Source: Kribbella pratensis (lineage in GTDB: Bacteria; Actinomycetota; Actinomycetes; Propionibacteriales; Kribbellaceae). From it: DNA of 64,000 bases. The DNA is taken from positions 632,191 to 696,190 of the forward strand of contig NZ_SODP01000001.1 of assembly GCF_004365355.1 (NCBI RefSeq). The letters are read 5' to 3'. Made by a program: the position numbers and the translations under genes. This document shows, one piece after another, positions 1 to 8,448 of the stretch (positions are counted from its first letter, which is position 1; the number at the start of each line of letters is the position of its first letter). Under the pieces are notes generated by a model that searched no databases, was not told the DNA's origin, and saw only the letters and a program-made list of their open reading frames with translations.

Positions 1-150
1 TCCGACGTACCGGCCTTCGACGTACCCGCGTCTGACGTACCGGCCTCCGACGTACCGGCCTTCGACGTACCCGCGTCCGACGCACCTGCGTCCGACGTAC
101 CTGCGTCCGAGGTGCCGGCCGCCGAGGTACCTGCGTCCGACGTACCCGCG
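1..150 (+). repeat. 15-bp in-frame tandem repeat (pentapeptide linker)
   Basis: Ten consecutive 15-bp units encode variants of Ser/Phe-Asp-Val-Pro-Ala at the very start of the window, within the linker before the ketosynthase. The array runs off the left edge, so its full copy number is unknown. Confidence 0.92.
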
Positions 151-3100
151 GCCAGCACGTCCGCGACCTCTCTACCCGCGCCTGTGACTGCAGCACCTGC
201 AGCAGTTGCGGCCGCTCCCGCGGCAGCTGCAGCTCGTGCGAGTGCGGCGCCCGCGGCGGGCCTGCCTGCGACGACTACCTCCGCGATCACCGCGTCCGCG
301 ACCTCCACGCCTGCGACCTCCACGCCTGCGAGCTCCGCGGGGCGGGCTGGTGTGGTTGAGCCGGTGGCGGTTGTGGGGCTTGCGGGGCGGTTTCCGGGGG
401 CTGAGGGGATTGGGGAGTTTTGGGAGAACTTGGTGGGGGGTGTGGAGAGTGTTCGGCGGTTCTCGCCGGAGGAGGTGGGGCAGGGGGACGGGGCGGTTGC
501 GGTCAGTGGGGTGCTGGAGCACGTCGAGTCGTTCGATGCGAAGTTCTTCGGGTTGAGTGACCGCGAGGCGGAGCTGATGGATCCGGCTCAGCGGTTGTTC
601 CTCGAGGTTTGTCATCAGGCGTTGGAGCACGGCGGGTATGCCGGTACGTCGGGGCGCGTCGGCGTCTTCGCGGGCTCGGGCATGAACCTGTACAACCGCC
701 AGCACCAGTCGCGCGACTCGCTCGCCACCCGGGTCGCCTACCGCCTCGGTCTCACCGGACCCGCGATCGGCGTGCAGTCGGCGTGGTCGTCCTCGCTGGT
801 CGCCGTACACCTGGCCTGTCAGGCGTTGCGTTCGGGCGACGCGGATCTCGCGCTCGCCGGCGCCGCCGCCGTACAGGTGCCTCAGGCAACGAGTTACCAC
901 CCGGCGCCGGAGTCGATCCTGTCGCCGAGCGGCCATGTGCGCGCGTTCTCCGCGGACGCCGACGGCACGGTCGGCGGCAACGGCGTCGCCGCGGTGCTGC
1001 TGAAGCGTCTCGACCAGGCCCTCGCCGACGGCGACACGGTGTACGCCGTGATCCGCGGTACGGCGGTCAGCAACGCCGACGCCCCGTCGGGGAACCAGGT
1101 CGAGCTGATCGAGCGCGCGCTCGAGCGGGCCGGGTTCGACGCCGACTCGCTCAGCTACATCGAGGCGAACGGGATCGGCAGCGCCACCGCCGACGCGGCC
1201 GAGATCCGCTCGCTGACGACGGCGCTGAGAAGGCACACCGACAAGGTCGGGTTCTGCACGATCGGGTCCGTGAAGCCGAACATCGGCCACCTCGACAGCG
1301 CCGCGGGCATGGCCGGCCTGATCAAGACGATCCTGATGCTGCAGCACCGGATGCTCGTCCCGACGATCAACTACACCGCGCCGAACCCGGCCCTTGGCCT
1401 CGACGGCAGCCCGTTCGTCATCGGCACCGAGGCGCGCGAATGGACGGCCGACGGTACGACGTTGCGCGCCGGCGTCAGCGCGATCGATGCCGGCGGCACC
1501 AATGCGCACGTGATCCTCGAGGAAGCGCCGCGGCAGATCCGCCGCGGCGACGACGGCCCCGTCGTACTCCCGCTGTCCGCGCCCGACCCGGATGCCCTGG
1601 CCGACCTGGTCGAGCTGTACCGCACGGATCTCGACCACGGCACCGGCCACCGGCTCATCGACCTCGCCGGCACGGCGGCGCTCGGCCGCCCCGCGCATCG
1701 GCACCGTATCGCGGTTGCGGGTGGCACCGAGTCCGAGTTGGTCGAGGCGCTGGGGTCCGCGCAGGCAACCGAGGTACCGCGGGGTGGACCTGGCCCGCTG
1801 GGCTACGCCTTCACCGGTCAGGGTGCTGCGCGTCGCGGCATGGCGGCCGGGCTCGCCGCCCGCTTCCCGGTGTTCCGGTCGGTGCTCGACGAGTGCGACC
1901 GCGTGTATCACGAGGAGACCGGCGGCAGCCTGCTCGAGCTGCTGCTGACCCCCGCGGCCGGTACTGCGGAAGGCGTATGGCCGACCGAGACCGCGCAGCC
2001 GGCGCTGTTCGCGTTCGAGCTTGCACTCGCGCGGCTTTGGCAGTCGTTCGGTGTGCAGCCCGCGCTCGTTGTCGGACACAGCGTGGGGGAGTACGCCGCT
2101 CTGTGCGTCGCGGGTGCGTTGTCGCTGCAGGACGGCGTACGGCTGACCGCGAAGCGCGGCGAACTGATGCAGCGCGGAACGGTGCCCGGGGCAATGGTCT
2201 CGGTACGCGCGGATGCCGATCGGGTCCGCGAGATCGCCCGCACCGCGGGTGTGGAGGTTGCTGCAGGCAACGGTCCGCAGTCGTTCGTGCTGACCGGGTC
2301 CGAGGTGATCGTCGGACAGCTCGCGGCGCAGCTGGATCGGCTCGAGGTGGCCTGGCAGCGCTTGGATGTGGATCGGGCGTTCCACAGTTCGTTGGTCGAT
2401 CCCATACTGGCCGACTTTGCCGAGATCGTCGGCGAGATCACGCTGAAGCCGTTGCGTACGCCGATGGTGTCGAGCTGGTCGGGCGATCTGCTCGAGTCCG
2501 GGACGGTGCTCGACGGTGACTACCTGGTCGGGCAGTTGCGCCAGCCGGTGCTGTTCGGGGATGCGGTCGAGGCGGTCACGGCCGCTGGTTGCCGACGATT
2601 CCTGGAGCTCGGGCCGGACGCCGTACTGAGCCCCGCCGGTCGCCGGATCGCGCCGAACAGCACATGGATCCCGGCGCAGCGCCTCGGCCAGGATCCTGTG
2701 CTCGCGACGATGAACGGGCTGGCAGAGCTGTACGAGCAGGGCACGGAGATCGCCTGGGCGAAGGTCTACCCGGATGGCGGACGGGTGCCGTTGCCGACGT
2801 ACCCGTTCCGTCGCGTGTACCACCCGGTCGACCCGTCGGTGACGGTGCTGGCCGGTCCGGGTACGGCGGTTGCCGGGGACAACAATTCGGCCGCGGCGCG
2901 GGTGCAGCCGAACCCGTTCGAGCGGGCCGCTCGGGCGCAGGCGCCGGTGTTCGATCCGCCGTCGAACGCGGCGGTGAAGCGGATCCCGCTGGACCCGCCG
3001 ACGGAGCCGGCGGAGCCCGAGCCGACGCTGGTCGAGGAGAGCGAGCGTTCGCCGTTCGCGCTGCCGGCCGAGACGCACGCGATCGACGCGGACTACCTCA

Positions 3101-6100
3101 CGCAGGCCGGGGCGCTCTCCGGGAGCGAGGCCGAGCGCTATCGCGAGTCGTTGAACGTCGTGCTTGATGCGACGTGTGAGCAGCTGAACCTCGATCCGTA
3201 CGACCTGACGGTGGACCATACGTTCGCCGAGCTCGGTGCGACGCCGGCGTCGATGGCGCCGGTGATCGATGAGATCAACAGCCGGTTCGATGCGGAGTTG
3301 GCGCCGGACGATCTGTTCCTCACGTACACGACGCCGCACAAGCTCGCGACCGCAGTCGCCGTCCAAACCGCAGATCCTGAAGACACCGAGGCTGAGCAGG
3401 CGGACGGTGCAGCGTCGGCTGAGAATGTCGAGTCGGCCGAGGAGGTTGGGGCGGCGGACGCTGACGCCGCGGAGGATGCTGCGGTGATCGCCGGTGCGGG
3501 AGTGGATGAGGAACCCGCGGAGCCGGTGGTTGAGCAGGCGCGGGATCCGCGGGCGGCGTTGGCTGTGCTCGGGTCGGGGCTGGCTGAGCTTGCGGCGAAG
3601 GTGGACGAGGCTGCGGCGGCGACCAGCGAGGCCGAGTTGCCGGGGAGTGGGATGGCTGCGCTCATGTCGCAGCAGCTCCGCGTCGCCGGCCAGTTGGTCG
3701 ACGGCGTCACGCAGCTCATGCGCGAACAACTGGCCCTCCTCGGCGACCAGTCAGACGACGCCGACCAGACAGAGCAGACAGAGCACGACGTCCAGGCCGT
3801 GCAGGCCGAGCAGGCCGAGCAGGCCGAGCAGGCCGACAGCGCGGACGACGTGGAGCAGGACGCGGCAGCAACCCACCAGCAGAACGCCGCGGCAACAGAC
3901 CGGCAGGACACCGCGGCAGCGACCGATCGGCAGAACGCGGCAGCCGCCGACCAAGAGGACGCCGCGGCAGCGACCGACCAGCAGAACGTCGCAGATGCGG
4001 ACCAGGCAGACGCCGGAGAAACCGACCAGCAGGATGCTGCGGCAGCCGACCAGCAGGACACCGCGGCAAGCGGCCAGCAGGACGCCGAAGATGCCGACCA
4101 GCAGGATGCTGCGGCGGCCGACCAGCCGGACGCTGCGGCAGCCGACCAGCCGGACGCCGGAGATACCGATCAGCAGAACACGGCGGCAACCGACCAGCAG
4201 GACGCTGCCGCAACTGACCAGCAGGACGCTGCCGCAGGCGGCCGCTCGGACGATTCCTGGGTTGATGAGGATTTGGAGGCTGCGGCGGAGCGGCAGGTGA
4301 CGGCTGAGGCGCGTCGTGCCGACCTCGCGTACTGGAACCAGGTGCTGGCCGGCGCCGAACCGTTGGTGCTCCCCGCGGATCACGTCCGGACCGCCGGCGA
4401 CGACACCGTTGCCTCAGTCAAGCAAGAGCTCGAGGAAGAGCTCGGCGACGCGGTGTTCGCCTTCAGCCGGGAGCGCAAGCTCAGCCCCGTGATGACGATG
4501 CTGGCCGCGGTCGCCACCGTCCTCGGCCGGTTCGCCGCGCAGGAAGACGTGACGATCGGCTCCGCGCTGACCCGTCCCAAGGGCGACACCTCGACCGCGC
4601 CCCGCCGCGCGCTCCCGCTGCGCATCGACCTCTCCGGCGAGCCCGAGCTGGGCGAGCTGGCCCAGCGCGTCCGCGACATCACCGCCGGCGCGTTCGACCA
4701 CGCCGGCACCGACCTCGCCGTACTGGAGCGCGACCCGCTCTTCCAGATCCTCGTCGACTTCGAGGACGGCGACGAAGACCTGCCCGCGACCGTCGACCTG
4801 CGGTTCCGCCTGACCCATCACGGTGCCGGCATCACGTGCACGGCGGACTACCGCCCCGGACTGTTCGAGCAGACAACCATCGAGCGCCTGCTCGCCTACC
4901 TGACCGAAGTGTTGCGCAGGGCAACGAGCCGGCCGGACCTGCGGATCCCGCAGCTCGTCATCCCGATCCAGGACGATCTCAAGGCGCTCCGCGAACTCGA
5001 GGCCGACGTCGACCCCAGCGGTCCGATCGGCCGGGTCCGGCGTGACGCCGTCGTCGCCGGTGAACTCAGCGGACTGCACACGCTCTTCGAGCAGCAGGTC
5101 GCCCGGACACCGGACGCGATCGCCCTGGTGCAAGGCGATCGCGAGCTCACGTACGCCGACCTCGACCGCCGCTCGAATGCCGTCGCGTGGCAACTGGTCG
5201 ACCTCGGCGTGAAGCCCGGCCAGCTGGTCGCAGTGCGCGTTGCCCGAGGCACCGAAATGGTCGTCGCGGTCCTCGCCGTACTCAAATCCGGCGCCGCCTA
5301 CCTCCCGCTGGACCCCGGCGTACCCGAGTCCCGCTGGGCGTTCATGGTCCAGGACGCCGCGGCCGTCGCGCTGGTCGGTGACGACGCCGCGCTGGCCGAC
5401 CGGCTCGGTCTCAAGCTCGTCCCGGTCGCGGCAGTGGACAACGACCCACGAGCACGCCAGGCCCCGCCGGTCCGCGCGGCGGCCGATGATGTTGCCTACT
5501 GCATCTACACGTCCGGCTCGACCGGGAACCCGAAGGGCGTCATCGTCCCGCATCGCGGCCCGGTCAACCTGGTCCGGCACTACCTGCGGACCCGCCGATC
5601 GCTGCGGACGCTGCAGTGGACCTCGTTCGGCTTCGACGTCCACGTGCAGGAGATGTTCACGACGCTGGCCTCCGGCGCGGCGCTCGTACTCATCGGGGAG
5701 GACGACCGATACGACCCCGACGCCGTCGTCGCGGCGCTGCGTGATCACAACGTCGAGCGGTTGTTCATGGCGTTCAGCCCGCTGACCGCGCTGCTGGCGA
5801 CCATGCGCCGCCTGCCCGAGCTTCCCGCCCTGCGCGAGATCGTCGCGGGTGGCGAGGCGATGGTGCTGACGCACAAGGTCAGAGACTTCCTCACCGCCCA
5901 CCCGGACTGCCGCTTGTTCAACGAGTACGGCCCGACCGAGGCGTCGATCGTGACCACGATCCACGAGGTCGATCCGGCCGAGGACCGGCCCTCCATCGGT
6001 CGCCCGATCGAGGGTGTCGTCGTACGCCTCCTCGACGCGGCCCTGCGGCCCGTGCCGGTCGGCGCGGTCGGCGAGATCCACCTCGGCGGTGCGGCTGTCG

Positions 6101-6555
6101 CCCAGGGCTACATCGGGCGCCCGGAGGAGACCGAGCACGCGTTCGTGCCGGATCCGGGCCACCCGGGCGCGCGCCTTTACCGCAGCCGCGACCTCGGCCG
6201 CTGGCGCGCCGACGGCATGCTCGAGTACCTGGGCCGCGCCGACGACCAGGTGAAGATCCGCGGCCACCGGGTCGAGCCGGGCGAGACCGAGCACGTGCTG
6301 GCCGACCAGCCCGGTGTGGTCGACGCCGTCGTGGTGGCCCAGCCGAACCCCGGCGGTGACACCTGCCTGATCGGGTACGTCGTACTCGAGGACAGCGATC
6401 CCGCCGTACTCGCGCGGTTGATGCTTGACCTGGGCAAGGAGCTGCCGATCTACCTCGTGCCGGCCGACCTGATCCCGATCGAGGAGCTCCCGCTGGACGA
6501 CAACGGCCGCCTCGACCGCGCCCGGCTCCCCGAACCGGAGTGGCTCAAGCCGTAG
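1..6555 (+). CDS. Hybrid PKS/NRPS-like multidomain protein, 5'-partial, with degenerate catalytic motifs
   Basis: The frame is open from base 1, so the gene begins upstream; the GTG at 112 is only the first possible start inside the window. Residue numbers count from that GTG. Order: Ala/Pro-rich repeat linker; ketosynthase (about 80-470); acyltransferase (about 560-850); carrier-like region (about 1005-1085); low-complexity D/Q/A linker (about 1213-1380); C-terminal half of a condensation domain (about 1395-1625); adenylation domain (about 1650-2140). The acyltransferase keeps GHSVGE (Ser657) and RAFHS (His758), the pattern of malonyl-CoA-type domains. The ketosynthase has Trp225 where the active Cys belongs (VQSAWSSSL), Asn353 in place of the HGTGT His, and keeps His393 (NIGHLD). 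The carrier region reads LGATPASM instead of LGxDSL. The adenylation domain keeps YTSGSTG and NEYGPTE but has YRSRD for YRTGD and NGRLDR for NGKxDR (Arg2133). No carrier follows it. Overall class is clear; activity is doubtful. Confidence 0.85.
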   Translation, partial: SDVPAFDVPASDVPASDVPAFDVPASDAPASDVPASEVPAAEVPASDVPAASTSATSLPAPVTAAPAAVAAAPAAAAARASAAPAAGLPATTTSAITASATSTPATSTPASSAGRAGVVEPVAVVGLAGRFPGAEGIGEFWENLVGGVESVRRFSPEEVGQGDGAVAVSGVLEHVESFDAKFFGLSDREAELMDPAQRLFLEVCHQALEHGGYAGTSGRVGVFAGSGMNLYNRQHQSRDSLATRVAYRLGLTGPAIGVQSAWSSSLVAVHLACQALRSGDADLALAGAAAVQVPQATSYHPAPESILSPSGHVRAFSADADGTVGGNGVAAVLLKRLDQALADGDTVYAVIRGTAVSNADAPSGNQVELIERALERAGFDADSLSYIEANGIGSATADAAEIRSLTTALRRHTDKVGFCTIGSVKPNIGHLDSAAGMAGLIKTILMLQHRMLVPTINYTAPNPALGLDGSPFVIGTEAREWTADGTTLRAGVSAIDAGGTNAHVILEEAPRQIRRGDDGPVVLPLSAPDPDALADLVELYRTDLDHGTGHRLIDLAGTAALGRPAHRHRIAVAGGTESELVEALGSAQATEVPRGGPGPLGYAFTGQGAARRGMAAGLAARFPVFRSVLDECDRVYHEETGGSLLELLLTPAAGTAEGVWPTETAQPALFAFELALARLWQSFGVQPALVVGHSVGEYAALCVAGALSLQDGVRLTAKRGELMQRGTVPGAMVSVRADADRVREIARTAGVEVAAGNGPQSFVLTGSEVIVGQLAAQLDRLEVAWQRLDVDRAFHSSLVDPILADFAEIVGEITLKPLRTPMVSSWSGDLLESGTVLDGDYLVGQLRQPVLFGDAVEAVTAAGCRRFLELGPDAVLSPAGRRIAPNSTWIPAQRLGQDPVLATMNGLAELYEQGTEIAWAKVYPDGGRVPLPTYPFRRVYHPVDPSVTVLAGPGTAVAGDNNSAAARVQPNPFERAARAQAPVFDPPSNAAVKRIPLDPPTEPAEPEPTLVEESERSPFALPAETHAIDADYLTQAGALSGSEAERYRESLNVVLDATCEQLNLDPYDLTVDHTFAELGATPASMAPVIDEINSRFDAELAPDDLFLTYTTPHKLATAVAVQTADPEDTEAEQADGAASAENVESAEEVGAADADAAEDAAVIAGAGVDEEPAEPVVEQARDPRAALAVLGSGLAELAAKVDEAAAATSEAELPGSGMAALMSQQLRVAGQLVDGVTQLMREQLALLGDQSDDADQTEQTEHDVQAVQAEQAEQAEQADSADDVEQDAAATHQQNAAATDRQDTAAATDRQNAAAADQEDAAAATDQQNVADADQADAGETDQQDAAAADQQDTAASGQQDAEDADQQDAAAADQPDAAAADQPDAGDTDQQNTAATDQQDAAATDQQDAAAGGRSDDSWVDEDLEAAAERQVTAEARRADLAYWNQVLAGAEPLVLPADHVRTAGDDTVASVKQELEEELGDAVFAFSRERKLSPVMTMLAAVATVLGRFAAQEDVTIGSALTRPKGDTSTAPRRALPLRIDLSGEPELGELAQRVRDITAGAFDHAGTDLAVLERDPLFQILVDFEDGDEDLPATVDLRFRLTHHGAGITCTADYRPGLFEQTTIERLLAYLTEVLRRATSRPDLRIPQLVIPIQDDLKALRELEADVDPSGPIGRVRRDAVVAGELSGLHTLFEQQVARTPDAIALVQGDRELTYADLDRRSNAVAWQLVDLGVKPGQLVAVRVARGTEMVVAVLAVLKSGAAYLPLDPGVPESRWAFMVQDAAAVALVGDDAALADRLGLKLVPVAAVDNDPRARQAPPVRAAADDVAYCIYTSGSTGNPKGVIVPHRGPVNLVRHYLRTRRSLRTLQWTSFGFDVHVQEMFTTLASGAALVLIGEDDRYDPDAVVAALRDHNVERLFMAFSPLTALLATMRRLPELPALREIVAGGEAMVLTHKVRDFLTAHPDCRLFNEYGPTEASIVTTIHEVDPAEDRPSIGRPIEGVVVRLLDAALRPVPVGAVGEIHLGGAAVAQGYIGRPEETEHAFVPDPGHPGARLYRSRDLGRWRADGMLEYLGRADDQVKIRGHRVEPGETEHVLADQPGVVDAVVVAQPNPGGDTCLIGYVVLEDSDPAVLARLMLDLGKELPIYLVPADLIPIEELPLDDNGRLDRARLPEPEWLKP
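3748..4250 (+). repeat. Low-complexity DQQDAAA repeat coding region
   Basis: About 165 residues inside the PKS/NRPS-like protein consist of EQAEQA units followed by imperfect repeats built on ADQQDAAA and ATDQQDA. The stretch is acidic and Gln/Ala-rich and separates the carrier-like region from the half condensation domain. It is probably a flexible or disordered linker. Confidence 0.9.
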
Positions 6556-6560
6556 AGGTC

Positions 6561-6640
6561 GGTTCTGCACCGTGGGCGAGGGGTCAGGTTCGGTAGCAGC
6601 CCTCCCGCTGGCCACCGACCGCCGTCCACGATGCAGAACC
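6561..6640. terminator. Long inverted repeat after the PKS/NRPS-like gene
   Basis: Arms 6561-6574 (ggttctgcaccgtg) and 6627-6640 (cacgatgcagaacc) pair at 13 of 14 positions across 52 bases that contain a second, weaker pairing. It lies 6 bases after the stop codon and between convergent genes, so a terminator is the likely role. No T-run follows. Confidence 0.5.
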
Positions 6641-6977
6641 CGCGTTCGATCTCGTCCCTCCACCAGATCGATCACTCACCAAGTCGGTCGGACGCCTCCT
6701 GAAGCTCGGCGGTTCCCGACCTGCGGGTCACACGGTTGCGGCGGGTGAGTCTCCTCGCCCGCCGCTCACGTGTCCAGTTGATCCAAGGCCCCCCTCGATC
6801 AACCGCTCCGGACCGTCCCAGGCCCCCCTTGGACCGTCCGTGGATGACGGTGCCCCCACCCCATCCATCCCTTGAATCGGGTTGGACAGGGCAGGCGTTA
6901 CACAGATTCCTGAGATTGGTAAAAATTGCGCAAAGATGCGCGAGATAAGCCTTTCCGAGCGGACGAAGTTGTGCGGT
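6641..6977. other. Intergenic stretch between convergent genes, no gene seen
   Basis: No credible coding frame is visible. The DNA includes C-rich repeats (ggaccgtcc twice near 6810-6840) and a short patch of lower GC around 6898-6960 with a small gcgc...gcgc inverted repeat. No promoter can be assigned with confidence. Confidence 0.6.
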
Positions 6978-7907
6978 TCAGGCGACGGAGGCCCACGCGA
7001 GGTGCGCCGCGCCGAGCAGCCCGGCATTGTCCAGTTGAGCGGGCTCCACGGTCAGATCCGCGACGAACGGCAGTTGCGCCAGCCGCTTCACCCAGGCCTG
7101 CACCGGGTCGAACAGCACCGGTCCCGCCTTCGCGACCCCTCCGCCGATCACGACCGTGGTGAGATCGACGGTGACCGCGGTCGCCACGATCCCGGCAGCC
7201 AGCGCCTGCGCGCCGTCGTCGAAGATCGCCAGCGCCAGCGCGTCACCGGCCGCAGCGTCAGCAGCCAGTACGGCGGCATCCACGTCCTCGTCCGTACGCC
7301 ATCCGCGCCGCTTCGCCCGCGCAACCATCCGCGGACCACTGGCATAAGCCTCGACGCAGCCGTTCGACCCACAAGCGCACGACTCGCCGTCCTGGTCGAC
7401 CACGACGTGGCCGATGTGCGCCGCGTTGCCGGACTGCCCGATCCACGGCCTGCCGTCGACGACCAGACCGCCGCCGACGCCGGTGGACACCACGATCCCC
7501 AGGAGTGTATCCGCGTCCCGGCCGGCGCCGCTCCAGAACTCACCGAGCGCGAAGCAATGCCCGTCCAGTCCAAGAGCCACGGGTACGTCGCCGGTCAGCG
7601 CCCGCACGCGGTCGACCAAGGGGAAGTTGCGCCACCCGGCAATGTTCACGGGGGAGACCAGGCCGTGCTGCTGGTCGAGCGGACCGGCCGAGCCGATGCC
7701 GACGGCCATGGGAGTGACATCGCCGCGGACGCGGGTGATCAGCTCGCCCAGCGCGGCGAACACCTCGTCGGCCTCGCCGGCCGGGGTGAGGATCCGGTCG
7801 CCGGTGAGAATCGTGCCGTCCGCGGACACCAAAGCGGCGGCCATCTTCGTGCCGCCGATGTCGATTCCCAGCACGGTCTCCCGCGCCATCGCTTCGTCGT
7901 CGCTCAT
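6978..7907 (-). CDS. ROK-family sugar kinase (glucokinase/N-acetylglucosamine kinase type)
   Basis: 309 aa cytoplasmic kinase that should phosphorylate glucose or a related hexose with ATP. The N-terminus has the phosphate-binding motif GIDIGGTKMAAAL, a central STGVGGG segment, and the ROK zinc motif CACGSNGC (residues about 176-183) followed by VEAYASG. The presumed catalytic Asp sits in LGLDGHCFALGEF, where the family more often has ENDANAA. The ATG at 7907 is preferred because GGGGGGACG lies just upstream; a second ATG at 7889 (MARET) is possible, and frames reaching further upstream lack a start signal. The neighbours are a NagZ-like enzyme, a ROK repressor and a glucosidase, so an amino-sugar or glucose substrate fits; the sequence alone does not decide. 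Confidence 0.88.
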   Translation of the reverse strand: MSDDEAMARETVLGIDIGGTKMAAALVSADGTILTGDRILTPAGEADEVFAALGELITRVRGDVTPMAVGIGSAGPLDQQHGLVSPVNIAGWRNFPLVDRVRALTGDVPVALGLDGHCFALGEFWSGAGRDADTLLGIVVSTGVGGGLVVDGRPWIGQSGNAAHIGHVVVDQDGESCACGSNGCVEAYASGPRMVARAKRRGWRTDEDVDAAVLAADAAAGDALALAIFDDGAQALAAGIVATAVTVDLTTVVIGGGVAKAGPVLFDPVQAWVKRLAQLPFVADLTVEPAQLDNAGLLGAAHLAWASVA

Positions 7908-8011
7908 CGTCCCCCCGGTCAGGGCGGTCAGGTCGAGAGACAACGTTATCCGTAGTCGGCTCGAACAGACAGAGGTGATTGCAAGTAATCGCGGCAAACC
8001 CGCAGGAAGAC

Positions 8012-8025
8012 GGCAGTTAACTGCC
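8012..8025. promoter_or_regulatory. Perfect 14-bp palindrome upstream of the ROK kinase
   Basis: GGCAGTTAACTGCC is a perfect palindrome about 105 bp before the start of the minus-strand ROK kinase gene. It has the size and symmetry of a dimeric repressor operator. The binding protein is unknown. Confidence 0.4.
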
Positions 8026-8115
8026 ATGACAGGTCCTGACAACGATGCCCCTCCAGGGCTCGGAAGGCGGCTAATCATGAGCGGTCCCGTAACCCACCTC
8101 GTCCCGTTCGGCGAC

Positions 8116-8178
8116 CGACTTTGAGCACCTGTCAACCAAACATCGGTCCCGAAAACGGTTGGTGGGTGCTCAAAGTCG
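8116..8178. terminator. Large inverted repeat between the ROK kinase and nagZ
   Basis: Arms 8116-8137 and 8157-8178 share cgactttgagcacc / ggtgctcaaagtcg exactly and also pair caacc with ggttg, leaving a loop of about 19 bases. It lies between divergent genes, so it could be an insulator hairpin, a remnant of a mobile repeat or part of a small RNA, rather than an ordinary gene-end terminator. Confidence 0.45.
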
Positions 8179-8260
8179 GGCCTCCAGGCCACCGGCGACC
8201 GGCGGCTGGGCGGGTGGGTGAGGTGAGGGGGTGAGGTGAGGGCGGATGAGGGTGTGTGAG

Positions 8261-8380
8261 GTGAGGGCGGGGGTGGTGAGGGCGGGGGTGGTGAGGGCGG
8301 GGGTGGTGAGGGCGGGGGTGGTGAGGGCGGGGGTGGTGAGGGCGGGGGTGGTGAGGGCGGGGGAGGTGAGTGCGGGGGTG
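8261..8380. repeat. 15-bp G-rich tandem repeat upstream of nagZ
   Basis: Eight consecutive copies of gtgagggcgggggtg (six perfect, the last two with one change each) lie in a longer region of almost pure G/T/A on the plus strand (about 8214-8448). Frames through the array encode only repeated VRAGV-like peptides, so it is treated as non-coding. The G-runs could form quadruplexes on the non-template strand of the nagZ leader. Confidence 0.9.
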
Positions 8381-8448
8381 GGGCGGTGGGTGAGGGTGAG
8401 GTGGGGGTGGGGGTGGTGGGTGGACCTGGGGCGGGGGAGGGTTGGGGG

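Noticed and set aside
1811..2441. Serine/Arg-rich minus-strand ORFs as small genes
   Set aside because: Composition and position show they are shadows of the acyltransferase coding region.
172..3729. Open minus-strand frame of over 1000 codons opposite the PKS/NRPS-like gene
   Set aside because: The plus strand carries recognisable KS and AT domains; the antisense frame is Arg/Leu/Gly-rich without any motif and results from high GC at third positions.
8261..8380. CRISPR array
   Set aside because: The units are contiguous with no spacers, and no cas genes are present.
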